Part shown: positions 1 through 6,535 of the stretch, in pieces
How the letters are laid out: the number at the start of each line of letters is the position of its first letter
Numbering within the stretch: the first letter of the stretch is position 1
Source: a virus
Length of the DNA: 64,000 nt
IMG/VR virus record: IMGVR_UViG_3300019360_000147
Span: 1 to 64,000 of that record
Direction: 5' to 3' (one strand)
Notes under the pieces: generated by a model
The model's database searches: none
What the model was told of the DNA's origin: nothing
Seen by the model: the letters and a program-made list of their open reading frames with translations, nothing else
Position numbers and translations under genes: made by a program

Positions 1-2
1 AG

Positions 3-671
3 GCCTACGTGAGGCCGGTCTTGGAGGATCTCGCCTCGGGCAAGGGGCGCCTGCTGAAGGTGTCCTTTCTCTTTGAGCGGCCTGGCCGCAAAGTCTTCGC
101 CTTGGTGTGCTACGAGCGAACGCTGATGATCCCGGTGCCAGGAGATCGGGAGGCGACCCTCGGTCCGCTGGAGGTGGATGGGTCGCTGTACCTCCGGGCC
201 ACGCTGGAGAATGGACGGCCCTTCGTGGAAAATTACGCGGAGCGCATCCTGCGCTGGCTCCAGATGAAGCAGCATTTTGCAGGGCTGCACAAGCGCCTGC
301 GACTGCAACGGCGCCAGAGCGGGTCCGGGTGGAGGCAGAGATATCGGCGGGATCTGCTGCGCGTGGGATCGTTCGAGGCCTGGGCGCATGGCAGACTCCA
401 GGAATTGTCGGCCGACGTAGTGGAGACATGCCGGCGCCTCGGGATCGGGAAGCTGGCGGTCGGGCCGATGGAATTCGGCGAGTTGCCCATGGCGAAGCTG
501 ATCGGGATGCTGACCTACAAATGCGAGGAGGCTGGAATCAGCCTGGTCCGGTTCGATCCGGTCCAGCCGACGACGGAGCGGGCTATCGAGGCGCCAATTC
601 GCAAGCGGGGCCGGAAACTCGCCAAGGCCCGGCAAGCCCTCTCGGATCTGCGGGATGTGATCCAGCCGTAA
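3..671 (+). CDS. TnpB/Cas12-like RuvC-fold protein, apparently nuclease-dead, 5' partial
   Basis: The reading frame is open through the left window edge, so the N-terminus is missing; the GTG at 9 is probably internal. The visible 220 residues follow the C-terminal topology of TnpB/Cas12 nucleases: a strand ending ATLGPLEVDG where RuvC-I should be, a long Arg/Lys-rich bridge-like helix, a strand KLAVGPMEFGEL where RuvC-II should be, then LIGMLTYKCEEAGISLVRFDP, which resembles the conserved LxYKAEEAGI..V..DP segment. The RuvC-I Asp and RuvC-II Glu positions appear replaced (Leu and Gly in my alignment), and the protein ends without the CxxC zinc ribbon or the RuvC-III Asp. A CRISPR array lies 182 bp downstream on the same strand. 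By analogy with TldR and Cas12m I infer an RNA-guided binder rather than a cutter. The family call is by pattern only. Confidence 0.6.
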   Translation, partial: AYVRPVLEDLASGKGRLLKVSFLFERPGRKVFALVCYERTLMIPVPGDREATLGPLEVDGSLYLRATLENGRPFVENYAERILRWLQMKQHFAGLHKRLRLQRRQSGSGWRQRYRRDLLRVGSFEAWAHGRLQELSADVVETCRRLGIGKLAVGPMEFGELPMAKLIGMLTYKCEEAGISLVRFDPVQPTTERAIEAPIRKRGRKLAKARQALSDLRDVIQP

Positions 672-853
672 ATGCCGCGAACCCCGAGAGGCCAGTTCAG
701 GCCCAGGAGATTCGCGGCAGGCGGAGAGGCCACGGAAACCACGAATTACAGAGAGGAGGCGATAGGCAGGCAGGTGGGAGATTGTGTCGGAACGTCCGGT
801 TCGCGGAAAGATGGGTGTGGGGCATCAGAATTCCAGCGATTGCGAGAGGGTGA
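672..853 (+). other. CRISPR leader / possible guide-scaffold RNA region with a degenerate repeat
   Basis: This stretch separates the effector stop from the first full repeat. Positions 821-846 look like a shortened repeat: GGCATCAGAATTCCAG followed by CGATTGCGAG, sharing the repeat's first four bases, an AATTCC/AATCC core and its last nine bases. A seven-base gap then precedes repeat 1. Positions 784-791 (GTGTCGGA) match the reverse complement of the repeat and could be a weak anti-repeat. No convincing gene is seen; frames running through it continue into the array and are artefacts. It probably acts as a leader, and a tracrRNA-like transcript is possible. Confidence 0.4.
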
Positions 854-1381
854 GGCACAATCGAATCCGACACTCAGAGGGGATTGCGAGAGGTGCGCGC
901 ATGACCGAGCGGATCCTCCCGCACGGCACAATCGAATCCGACACTCAGAGGGGATTGCGAGCATGATCCCTTGGCACGGATGTTCCCTCCCCCGCGGCAC
1001 AATCGAATCCGACACTCAGAGGGGATTGCGAGCATGACAAGGATGGAAACAAGCTGTACGCGTTCCAGGCACAATCGAATCCGACACTCAGAGGGGATTG
1101 CGAGCGCACCCCCCTCATCAGGAATCACCTCCCTTCCCGGCACAATCGAATCCGAAACTCAGAGGGGATTGCGAGCGCTACGCGTGGGCATATGGCAATC
1201 GCGTTTCAGGCACAATCGAATCCGAAACTCAGAGGGGATTGCGAGTTGTCGTGGTACAGCGTGTAGCTGGCGATGTTCCCGGCACAATCGAATCCGAAAC
1301 TCAGAGGGGATTGCGAGAGAGCAGGCTGTGAACTAGCCGCTCGGCTTTCGGCACAAGCGAATCCGAAACTCAGAGGGGATT
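854..1381 (+). CRISPR. CRISPR array 1: 8 repeats, 7 spacers
   Basis: Repeats of 37 bp start at 854, 925, 996, 1068, 1139, 1209, 1281 and 1350. They begin GGCACAATCGAATCCG and end GGGGATTGCGAG. Spacers are 34, 34, 35, 34, 33, 35 and 32 bp and are mutually unrelated. Repeats 1-4 read GACAC at positions 16-20 and repeats 5-8 read GAAAC. The last repeat has a T-to-G change (CACAAGCG) and loses its final five bases, which suggests a leader on the left and transcription rightward. AATCC at repeat positions 11-15 can pair with GGATT at 28-32. The ATTGCGAG end resembles the 3' handle of many CRISPR repeats. The array sits directly behind the RuvC-fold gene, with no adaptation genes in the window. Confidence 0.95.
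1033..1067 (+). CRISPR. Spacer 3, matching a gene inside this window
   Basis: This 35-bp spacer equals positions 50886-50920 except for its third base (T here, C there). The target lies on the same strand in a structural-region gene. Confidence 0.95.
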
Positions 1382-1399
1382 TCTGATCAGAAAGGAGAG
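1380..1399 (+). promoter_or_regulatory. Palindrome plus Shine-Dalgarno fused to the terminal CRISPR repeat
   Basis: The last repeat runs into the perfect 14-bp palindrome TTTCTGATCAGAAA (1380-1393), which overlaps the strong ribosome binding site AAAGGAGAG (1391-1399) of the ATG at 1405. The same junction occurs at the end of both mini-arrays. The palindrome could form a hairpin that controls ribosome access or marks the end of the pre-crRNA. Confidence 0.7.
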
Positions 1400-1404
1400 A
1401 TGAC

Positions 1405-1758
1405 ATGACTGCCCACACATTCGATAGCCGGCTGAAGGAACAGGCGCTGTTGGGGCTGGAGGTGACTGACCGCATCTTGCGCGGCGAGGACGTCTCCAAC
1501 CTCCAGGGCCGGACGGCGATTTCGATCGTCGGCGCGGAGTTGAAGAATCAGAGCAACGAGAATGGCCGGGTGTCCCGAATCATCAGCCTGGCCAAGCTCG
1601 GCGTGACCGATGCTGCCGTGCGGCAAACCATTGCGGAGGCGGCACTGAAGGTATTGCTGCCCAATGTCCAACTGTCTCGGCTTGCCGGGGGCCCGCCCCC
1701 GCCCAAGGCCCTGAAGGGCAAGGCGAAGGGGAAAGTAGCCGAAGCAGGCGCGTCATGA
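1405..1758 (+). CDS. Hypothetical small phage protein
   Basis: 117 residues, start fixed by AAAGGAGAG six bases upstream. The first 90 residues look like a soluble alpha-helical domain with no motif I recognise. The tail is Pro-rich and then Ala/Lys-rich, as in many small phage DNA- or structure-associated proteins. Its ribosome binding site is built into the end of CRISPR array 1, so array and gene are probably on one transcript. The stop overlaps the next start (ATGA). Function unknown. Confidence 0.75.
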   Translation: MTAHTFDSRLKEQALLGLEVTDRILRGEDVSNLQGRTAISIVGAELKNQSNENGRVSRIISLAKLGVTDAAVRQTIAEAALKVLLPNVQLSRLAGGPPPPKALKGKAKGKVAEAGAS

Positions 1759-2168
1759 AACGCATTGGTGGGGGTGTCCTGCTCGTCATGCTCTTGGCGG
1801 GCTGTGCCGCGAATGCCAGTCGGCATGTGATGGCCTACCCAGCACGGGGGCAGAGCCTTGAGCAGCTCGCTCAGGACAAGTACCAGTGCGAGGGATGGGC
1901 GAATCAGGAGGCGGCGGCCGATCCACTGGCGGGGGCTGCAACTGGAGCCATCGGCGGGGGGGTACTCGGAGCCGGAGCCGGGGCAGTCTTAGGAGCGATC
2001 GCTGGAGCGTTTCTCGGGCAAGCCGGAGAGGGCGCAGCCATCGGGGCCGCCCTCGGCGGGGCGACGGGCGGAATGTCCGGGGCGGCGGGAGGAGCCACGT
2101 CGGAACGACAACGCTACCTGAACGCTTACAGCGTCTGCATGGCGGGTCGGGGGTATTCGGTGCGGTAA
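1755..2168 (+). CDS. Glycine-zipper lipoprotein
   Basis: 137 residues. The N-terminus is a lipoprotein signal peptide with lipobox LAGC (Cys at about residue 17), so the product should be lipidated and exported. Residues 55-115 are a glycine-zipper segment of repeated GxxxG/GAxxG, able to insert in or pack against membranes. Three further cysteines flank it. Glycine-zipper lipoproteins occur in Gram-negative outer membranes. In a phage this could be a lysogenic-conversion or superinfection-exclusion protein, which is inference. Overlaps the upstream gene by four bases. Confidence 0.8.
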   Translation: MKRIGGGVLLVMLLAGCAANASRHVMAYPARGQSLEQLAQDKYQCEGWANQEAAADPLAGAATGAIGGGVLGAGAGAVLGAIAGAFLGQAGEGAAIGAALGGATGGMSGAAGGATSERQRYLNAYSVCMAGRGYSVR

Positions 2169-2189
2169 GGCTAAGGAGGGAGGGGGAAG

Positions 2190-2417
2190 ATGCCGAAGAT
2201 TGAATCTCTTGAGCCCGCGTGGAAGCCAAGGCGGTACTGGATGGTGCATTGCCCGGAGGGACTTCCACCGAAGAAGATGCACGAGACGGGTACGGATGCC
2301 CACGAGGAAGCGATCCGACTGGCTGAGAAAGAACCCGGCAAGGTCTTTAGCGTGCTGGAAGTCATTGAAAGTTACTGGCAACGGCCACAAGTGCAATCCG
2401 TGAACTGGCGGGAATGA
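2190..2417 (+). CDS. Hypothetical small protein
   Basis: 75 residues behind a GGAGGGAGGGGG-rich ribosome binding site. Compact, mixed charge, with no transmembrane segment or recognisable motif; the sequence (KPRRYWMVHCPEG, HEEAIRLAEKEPGKVFSVLEV) suggests a small alpha/beta fold. Its TGA overlaps the ATG of the next micro-gene, so it is translationally coupled to the glycan operon. Confidence 0.65.
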   Translation: MPKIESLEPAWKPRRYWMVHCPEGLPPKKMHETGTDAHEEAIRLAEKEPGKVFSVLEVIESYWQRPQVQSVNWRE

Positions 2418-2503
2418 AGCGCGAAGAGGCGATTGCGATATTCCGCAAACTGTATCTCCAGAGATTGGAGGAGGCCGGTTCGGCTTGGAATGGCGAGACC
2501 TAA
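2414..2503 (+). CDS. 29-residue coupling peptide
   Basis: A short frame starting in an ATGA overlap with the previous gene and ending past the start of the next one (2490). The product begins MKREEAIAIFRKLYLQRLEEAG and looks like one amphipathic helix. It fills an otherwise empty gap and keeps stop-start coupling unbroken, which is the main support for it. Function unknown. Confidence 0.5.
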   Translation: MKREEAIAIFRKLYLQRLEEAGSAWNGET

Positions 2504-3602
2504 GGTTCTGCTGATCTCTCCTCTGAGAGGAGCGGTCTCAGGGATCGAATCGGCGACGAGGATGATCCTCGACAGCCCGTTGGTGATCCACTGGGAGATC
2601 AGCCATCTCGATGCCTGGACCTCGCGGGCGAACCGTGAACGGGGCTGGCTGAGCTGGGGGAGCCTGCGGCGGTTCACGAAACTACTGTGGGTCGTGCGAC
2701 AGGCCGTGCGGGAAGTCAAGCCGCAGGTGGCGTGGATTCCGATGGCGAGCAATCGCCTGGGCTTCCTCAAGTTCGCGATGCTGGCAACGGTGGTCGGTGT
2801 CCCCGTGATCGGGAAGTATGGGGGGGACGCCTTCGCCACTTTCTACGCAACGCAGGCTGGTCCGGTGCGGGATCTGATCCGCACCGTCCTTCGCCGCTGC
2901 GCTGCGGTTCTCGTCGAAGCCGAATGTCTGATGCCCCAGTTCTACAGCCTCGTCCCCAGTTACAATGTTCGCTGGGCCCACCTCGGCCTCGACCCCGGCG
3001 CGTCTCCGCTCCAGCACCGGTCTCGACCCGCCAGGAATGTCCTCTTCATCGGCCACATCTCCCGGGCCAAGGGGGCCGTTGATTTGCTCGCCGCCATGCC
3101 TGCCGTCAGCAAAGCCATCCCCGGAGCCCGGCTTGTTCTCCTGGGGGAACACCTGCGGCGGGAGCGGAGCCTCGTGCATCTCCACGACCGGGACGCCGGC
3201 TGGCAGGCGGTCAAAGCGAGACCCGCGAACGTGGAAGCCCCTGGGATCCTGACCGGTCCGGCGAAGCGGCATGCGCTGGCGGAGGCGGATGTGTTCTGTC
3301 TGCCGTCGGCGTCGGAGGGGTTCCCTGTGGCGGTGTTGGAAGCGATGGCGGCGGGACTTCCGCTCGTGACCACGACTGCGGGAGCCATGGGCGAGGTCCT
3401 GAAGGACGGGGTGAATGTTCGCTTCGTGCCGTATGGAAACCCTGGGCGACTCGCCGAGGTGCTGAGCGACCTGCTGTCGCACGCGGGACGGTATGCCCGA
3501 CAGCGAATGGCAGCAGAGAATCGGCGGGCGGTGGAGGAAAGGTTCACGCTGGAATGCTTTGCGGAGGGAGTCCGGAAGGCCCTCGCGGATGTCGTGCGAT
3601 GA
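2490..3602 (+). CDS. Glycosyltransferase family 4
   Basis: 370 residues from the ATG at 2490; an earlier in-frame start at 2433 would add 19 residues that do not belong to the fold. GT-B layout: N-terminal MARPKVLLISPL strand, a glycine hinge, and a C-terminal nucleotide-sugar half with VLFIGHISRAKGAVDLL, ADVFCLPSASEGFPVAVLEAMAAGLP (the E-x7-E signature) and a closing helix. It should transfer a sugar from a nucleotide donor in a polysaccharide or glycolipid pathway. First of a long run of glycan genes; its stop overlaps the next start. Confidence 0.88.
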   Translation: MARPKVLLISPLRGAVSGIESATRMILDSPLVIHWEISHLDAWTSRANRERGWLSWGSLRRFTKLLWVVRQAVREVKPQVAWIPMASNRLGFLKFAMLATVVGVPVIGKYGGDAFATFYATQAGPVRDLIRTVLRRCAAVLVEAECLMPQFYSLVPSYNVRWAHLGLDPGASPLQHRSRPARNVLFIGHISRAKGAVDLLAAMPAVSKAIPGARLVLLGEHLRRERSLVHLHDRDAGWQAVKARPANVEAPGILTGPAKRHALAEADVFCLPSASEGFPVAVLEAMAAGLPLVTTTAGAMGEVLKDGVNVRFVPYGNPGRLAEVLSDLLSHAGRYARQRMAAENRRAVEERFTLECFAEGVRKALADVVR

Positions 3603-4297
3603 TTGCCTGGGTGCTTGGCGTCCCGATCTCGCGGCTCTCTGTGGATTCGACGCTCGGGTGTCTGACTGGATGGGTACGGGAGATGACGAGTCCCTGCGTC
3701 GTGAATCTCGTGAACGCCCACTCGGTCGTCGAGGCGCACAGGAACTCGGAACACATGCGGGCACTTCGCTGGTCACACATCAACCTCGCCGACGGCTGGC
3801 CGGTTGCTCGCATGGCCCGGGCGCCACGGATCGCAGGGGCTGATCTGATGCTCGCGGTCGCCCGGCATCCGGACCTGGGAAAGATGCGGCATGTGTTGCT
3901 GGGGGGATTCGGGGTGGCGTACACGGCGGCGATGCGGCAGTGCGTAGACGCGGCAGGGCACAGTCCGCTGAATCTGCGGTCGCCGGCTATTCCAGCCGCG
4001 GCTCCCGAGAGCAGCCTCCTCGAAATGGCGAACGGCCAACAGTGCGACATCCTCTGGGTCTCCCTCGGGTGCCCCAAGCAGGAAATCTGGATGCACGAGA
4101 ACCGGGACAAGCTGAAGGCCAAGGTCGTCATCGGCGTGGGGGCGGCATTCGATTTCCTCGCGGGGCGGGTTCGACGAGCTCCGGTCTGGGTGCAGCGGAT
4201 CGGACTGGAGTGGGCGTGGAGGATCTGGGCAGACCCGCAGCGGTGGCGTCGGCAGATCAGTGCCGTGATTGGGTTCGCCCGGTTGCTGCTTCGGTAG
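3599..4297 (+). CDS. WecG/TagA/CpsF-family glycosyltransferase (GT26)
   Basis: 232 residues, start in the ATGA overlap. Family hallmarks are present in order: VLGVPIS near the N-terminus, NLVNAHSVVEA, LADGWPVARMAR, LLGG, LGCPKQEIWMHEN, and GVGAAFDFLAGRVRRAPVW near the C-terminus. The family (WecG, TagA) transfers N-acetylmannosamine or a related sugar onto a polyprenyl-linked GlcNAc at the inner membrane. It sits beside a polyprenyl-phosphate sugar transferase, consistent with early steps of a lipid-linked glycan. Donor specificity cannot be read. Confidence 0.88.
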   Translation: MIAWVLGVPISRLSVDSTLGCLTGWVREMTSPCVVNLVNAHSVVEAHRNSEHMRALRWSHINLADGWPVARMARAPRIAGADLMLAVARHPDLGKMRHVLLGGFGVAYTAAMRQCVDAAGHSPLNLRSPAIPAAAPESSLLEMANGQQCDILWVSLGCPKQEIWMHENRDKLKAKVVIGVGAAFDFLAGRVRRAPVWVQRIGLEWAWRIWADPQRWRRQISAVIGFARLLLR

Positions 4298-4903
4298 ATG
4301 GGCTGGCGCGTGTTCGACATCGTCGCCGGTCTGGTCGGCCTGATCATCTTCGCCCCGATCATCGCCCTGTGCGCGATCGCGACCGTGCTGGATTCCGGAC
4401 TGCCGCCGTTCAACGGGTCATGGAGGCTGGGGAAACATGGCACGCCCTTTCGGTGTTGGAAAATCCGGACGCTGAGGAATGACCACGAAGCCGTTCTTGC
4501 CAGACATCTTGCGACGTGCCCAGAAGCGCAGAAAGAGTGGGAGAGGTACGCGAAACTCAGTCACGATCCCCGTGTCACGCGAATCGGCGGATTCTTCCGC
4601 ACAACATCTCTCGACGAGATGCCGCAACTGTGGAATATCCTCCAAGGGAAGATGGCCGTCTTCGGCCCGCGGCCTTTCCTCTGTCGAGAGAGGACCCTGC
4701 TTGGAGTGTGGGCAGATGATTTGGCTGCGGTGCTCCCCGGCGTCATCTCCTACTACACCGCCCACGGCCGGAGCCGATTGCCCGTGGAACGGCGAATCAG
4801 GCTCGATGCGAAATTCGCGAGGCGGATGGCAAAGCCGGGCGTGAAGTGGCACGCACTGGTGCGGACGGTGAGGCGGTTGATCGACCGAAAGGGAGCCGTG
4901 TAA
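4298..4903 (+). CDS. Bacterial sugar transferase (polyprenyl-phosphate initiating glycosyltransferase)
   Basis: 201 residues, the short core form of the WbaP/WcaJ/PglC family. An N-terminal re-entrant membrane helix ([19 protein letters not shown]) is followed by KIRTLRND, then [26 protein letters not shown] and MAVFGPRP, the classic family motifs. It should move a sugar-1-phosphate from a nucleotide sugar to undecaprenyl phosphate, priming O-antigen, capsule or glycoprotein oligosaccharide. Directly abuts the WecG-type gene, so the phage encodes both a priming and a following step. Confidence 0.9.
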   Translation: MGWRVFDIVAGLVGLIIFAPIIALCAIATVLDSGLPPFNGSWRLGKHGTPFRCWKIRTLRNDHEAVLARHLATCPEAQKEWERYAKLSHDPRVTRIGGFFRTTSLDEMPQLWNILQGKMAVFGPRPFLCRERTLLGVWADDLAAVLPGVISYYTAHGRSRLPVERRIRLDAKFARRMAKPGVKWHALVRTVRRLIDRKGAV

Positions 4904-5202
4904 TGGAGACCCCGCTCGATTTCTATGCCGACGGGTTCCAAGTGATCACGACGGCGTACGGGTGCAGCCTGAGCTTGGTGCGATCGTTGCCCGGGCCGCC
5001 CCGAATGGGCAAGACGCAAGAGGGCGAGGTGCTGGCCATCGCCCGCATGAGCCTGGAGCACCTGAAGTTGCTGATCTTTACCCTGCATCGGCAGCTCAGT
5101 CAGCACGAGCGGGAGCACGGGGTCGCGGTGGATGTGCCGCAGACCGCGCTGAACGGGATGCAGATCGGGCGGGAGGATTGGGAGAAGTTCTGGAGGGGAT
5201 GA
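4903..5202 (+). CDS. Hypothetical protein, DUF3467-like
   Basis: 99 residues, start overlapping the TAA of the previous gene. Pattern DGFQVITTAYGCSLSLVRS...ARMSLEHLKLLIFTLHRQLSQHE resembles small DUF3467-type domains (a short beta meander followed by a helix that begins SPxHAK). Similarity is weak and judged by eye. The neighbours are glycosyltransferases, and its stop overlaps the next start. Confidence 0.6.
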   Translation: METPLDFYADGFQVITTAYGCSLSLVRSLPGPPRMGKTQEGEVLAIARMSLEHLKLLIFTLHRQLSQHEREHGVAVDVPQTALNGMQIGREDWEKFWRG

Positions 5203-6134
5203 TGCGCGTGTTGTTGCTCATTGACAAGGCCGACTGGTCCTACCAGCAAATTGCCGAGGCTCTCGTTAAGCAGAATACGGATCGGAGTCTGGAATTGGAA
5301 ATCCTTGCCCTGAAAGGCCACACCAGATTGTTCCGATCAAAATATCTGGAGTATGATCGGACGCTTATATTCGGGCATCAGTTGCTGTCTATGATTCCCC
5401 CCCTTACCCGGTTCGTTATGAACGACGGGGATTGCCTCATTGGAATCCATAGTCATCATTCGTGGGATCCAGATCTCCGCACTACACCGGATGAAGATAT
5501 CGAGCCCCCAAGTCAACTCATCAGCACATTGAGAGGCTTTCGTGCCGTCAACTGCGTCTCGCAGCGGCTGTTCAATTTGTTCGCCGGTAGGGGACTCAAT
5601 CTATATCTCACCCCAAACGGCGTTGACTGCGACCGCTTCAAGCCGACGCAGCCGCTTTCGACCGAGGGACCACTGCGAGTTGGTGTGGCCTATACGCCGA
5701 AGCATGACAAACGCAAGGGGGTGGAGGAGTTCATTCGGCCCGCCTGTGAGAAGGTCGGGGCAATCCTCGTCGAGGCGAAGGCCCGGAGCGAGCAGCATGT
5801 GCGGCCGGAGGATATGCCCGCGTGGCACAATTCCTACGACGTGTATGTATGTGCATCCAGCTCGGAGGGATTTTCACTCGCGGTCCTCGAGGCCGCAGCC
5901 TGCGGGCGCCCGGTGATCTCGACGCGGGTGGGAGGGAGTACCGAGTTGATGAGACGCGTACATGATGGGTGTCTCGTAGACAGAACGTCCGATGCGATCG
6001 CAGAAGCACTCGTCCTATACCGAGATGATCGAATTCGGCTCGCCATGGATGGACTGAGCATACGAAGGCTTGTAGAGGAAGATTGGTCCTGGAAGCGGCG
6101 AGCAGTGGCATGGTTGGACTTCATGAGGAGCTAG
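5199..6134 (+). CDS. Glycosyltransferase (GT4-like)
   Basis: 311 residues; ATGATG at 5199/5202 gives two possible starts. N-terminal Rossmann half MMRVLLLIDKADWS; C-terminal half contains LYLTPNGVDCDRFKP, DVYVCASSSEGFSLAVLEAAACGRPVIST (E-x7-E) and VGGSTELM, the usual GT4 donor-binding features. Base composition in 5330-5640 is slightly more AT-rich than its neighbours. It likely adds a sugar to the same glycan as its neighbours. Confidence 0.87.
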   Translation: MMRVLLLIDKADWSYQQIAEALVKQNTDRSLELEILALKGHTRLFRSKYLEYDRTLIFGHQLLSMIPPLTRFVMNDGDCLIGIHSHHSWDPDLRTTPDEDIEPPSQLISTLRGFRAVNCVSQRLFNLFAGRGLNLYLTPNGVDCDRFKPTQPLSTEGPLRVGVAYTPKHDKRKGVEEFIRPACEKVGAILVEAKARSEQHVRPEDMPAWHNSYDVYVCASSSEGFSLAVLEAAACGRPVISTRVGGSTELMRRVHDGCLVDRTSDAIAEALVLYRDDRIRLAMDGLSIRRLVEEDWSWKRRAVAWLDFMRS

Positions 6135-6138
6135 GATT

Positions 6139-6327
6139 ATGGAGGCCTGCAAGATTTGCGTGGAGCCGTGTACGGCCTGCGGGATGGATCCGCATGATCC
6201 CCGGTGTGGGATCTGCGGGATGCTGCACCAAGAGCCTGTGAGCCACGCCGGGGTGGCGTATTCGACCTGTGTGCGGTGTGGGAGGAGAGTATCGTCGCAG
6301 CGGCTGTTGACGTCCTCCCCGGACTGA
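6139..6327 (+). CDS. Cysteine-rich zinc-ribbon-like small protein, tail contributed by the mini-array leader
   Basis: 62 residues with cysteines spaced in pairs (CKIC, CTAC, CGIC, CVRC), suggesting one or two zinc ribbons. The last seven codons and the TGA lie inside the 56-bp leader shared by the two mini-arrays (6307-6362). The native C-terminus was therefore probably replaced when that element arrived. A similar Cys4 micro-protein is at 13655. Function unknown. Confidence 0.55.
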   Translation: MEACKICVEPCTACGMDPHDPRCGICGMLHQEPVSHAGVAYSTCVRCGRRVSSQRLLTSSPD

Positions 6328-6362
6328 AGTCCGGGGCGTCCGCGCCCATGGAGAATCTGTGC
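6307..6362 (+). repeat. Mini-array leader, copy 1 (56 bp)
   Basis: Identical to 10489-10544. Starts TTGACGTCCTCCCC and ends GAATCTGTGC, directly before the first repeat. Contains a 9-bp hairpin at 6317-6336 (CCCCGGACT-GA-AGTCCGGGG), extended by GACG/CGTC outside. Such a hairpin is typical of IS200/IS605-family ends and also of small RNA structures. Confidence 0.85.
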
Positions 6363-6464
6363 GGCACAAGCGAATCCGAAACTCAGAGGGGATTGCGAGG
6401 CGCACGACCTCCGACTACATCCGCAAGCTCGCGGCACAATCGAACCCGAAGCTCAGAGGGGATT
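6363..6464 (+). CRISPR. CRISPR mini-array 2: 2 repeats, 1 spacer
   Basis: One full 37-bp repeat (6363-6399), one 33-bp spacer (6400-6432) and a terminal repeat (6433-6464) truncated at the same base as in array 1. The full repeat has CACAAGCG; the terminal repeat has CGAACCCGAAGC, both drifted from the consensus. It is embedded between glycan-module genes on the same strand. The spacer could be read as coding sequence (DYIRKLA) but no match was found in this window. Confidence 0.9.
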
Positions 6465-6481
6465 TCTGATCAGAAAGGAGA
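6463..6481 (+). promoter_or_regulatory. Terminal palindrome and Shine-Dalgarno-like site of mini-array 2
   Basis: Same TTTCTGATCAGAAA palindrome (6463-6476) running into AAAGGAGAG as in array 1. Here no start codon follows within range, because a second hairpin intervenes before the next gene. Confidence 0.7.
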
Positions 6482-6490
6482 GGTCAACTA

Positions 6491-6510
6491 CCCCGCGCTA
6501 AAGTGCGGGG
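6491..6510 (+). repeat. Hairpin CCCCGCGC-TAAA-GTGCGGGG
   Basis: Eight-pair stem with one G-U pair and a TAAA loop, 14 bases before a T5 run. It could be a poor terminator, but its form and its pairing with the GACTGAAGTC hairpin at 6317 look like the right-end hairpin of an IS200/IS605-type element. It is absent from mini-array 3. Confidence 0.55.
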
Positions 6511-6535
6511 TCTCTTGGCCGACTTTTTAGGAACT

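Noticed and set aside
672-1336. Several open frames crossing CRISPR array 1 on both strands
   Set aside because: Their products are translations of the 37-bp repeat with repeated peptide blocks; no ribosome sites or protein-like composition.
6491-6530. Classical rho-independent terminator after mini-array 2
   Set aside because: The T run is 14 bases from the stem, too far for a standard terminator; kept as a hairpin of uncertain role.
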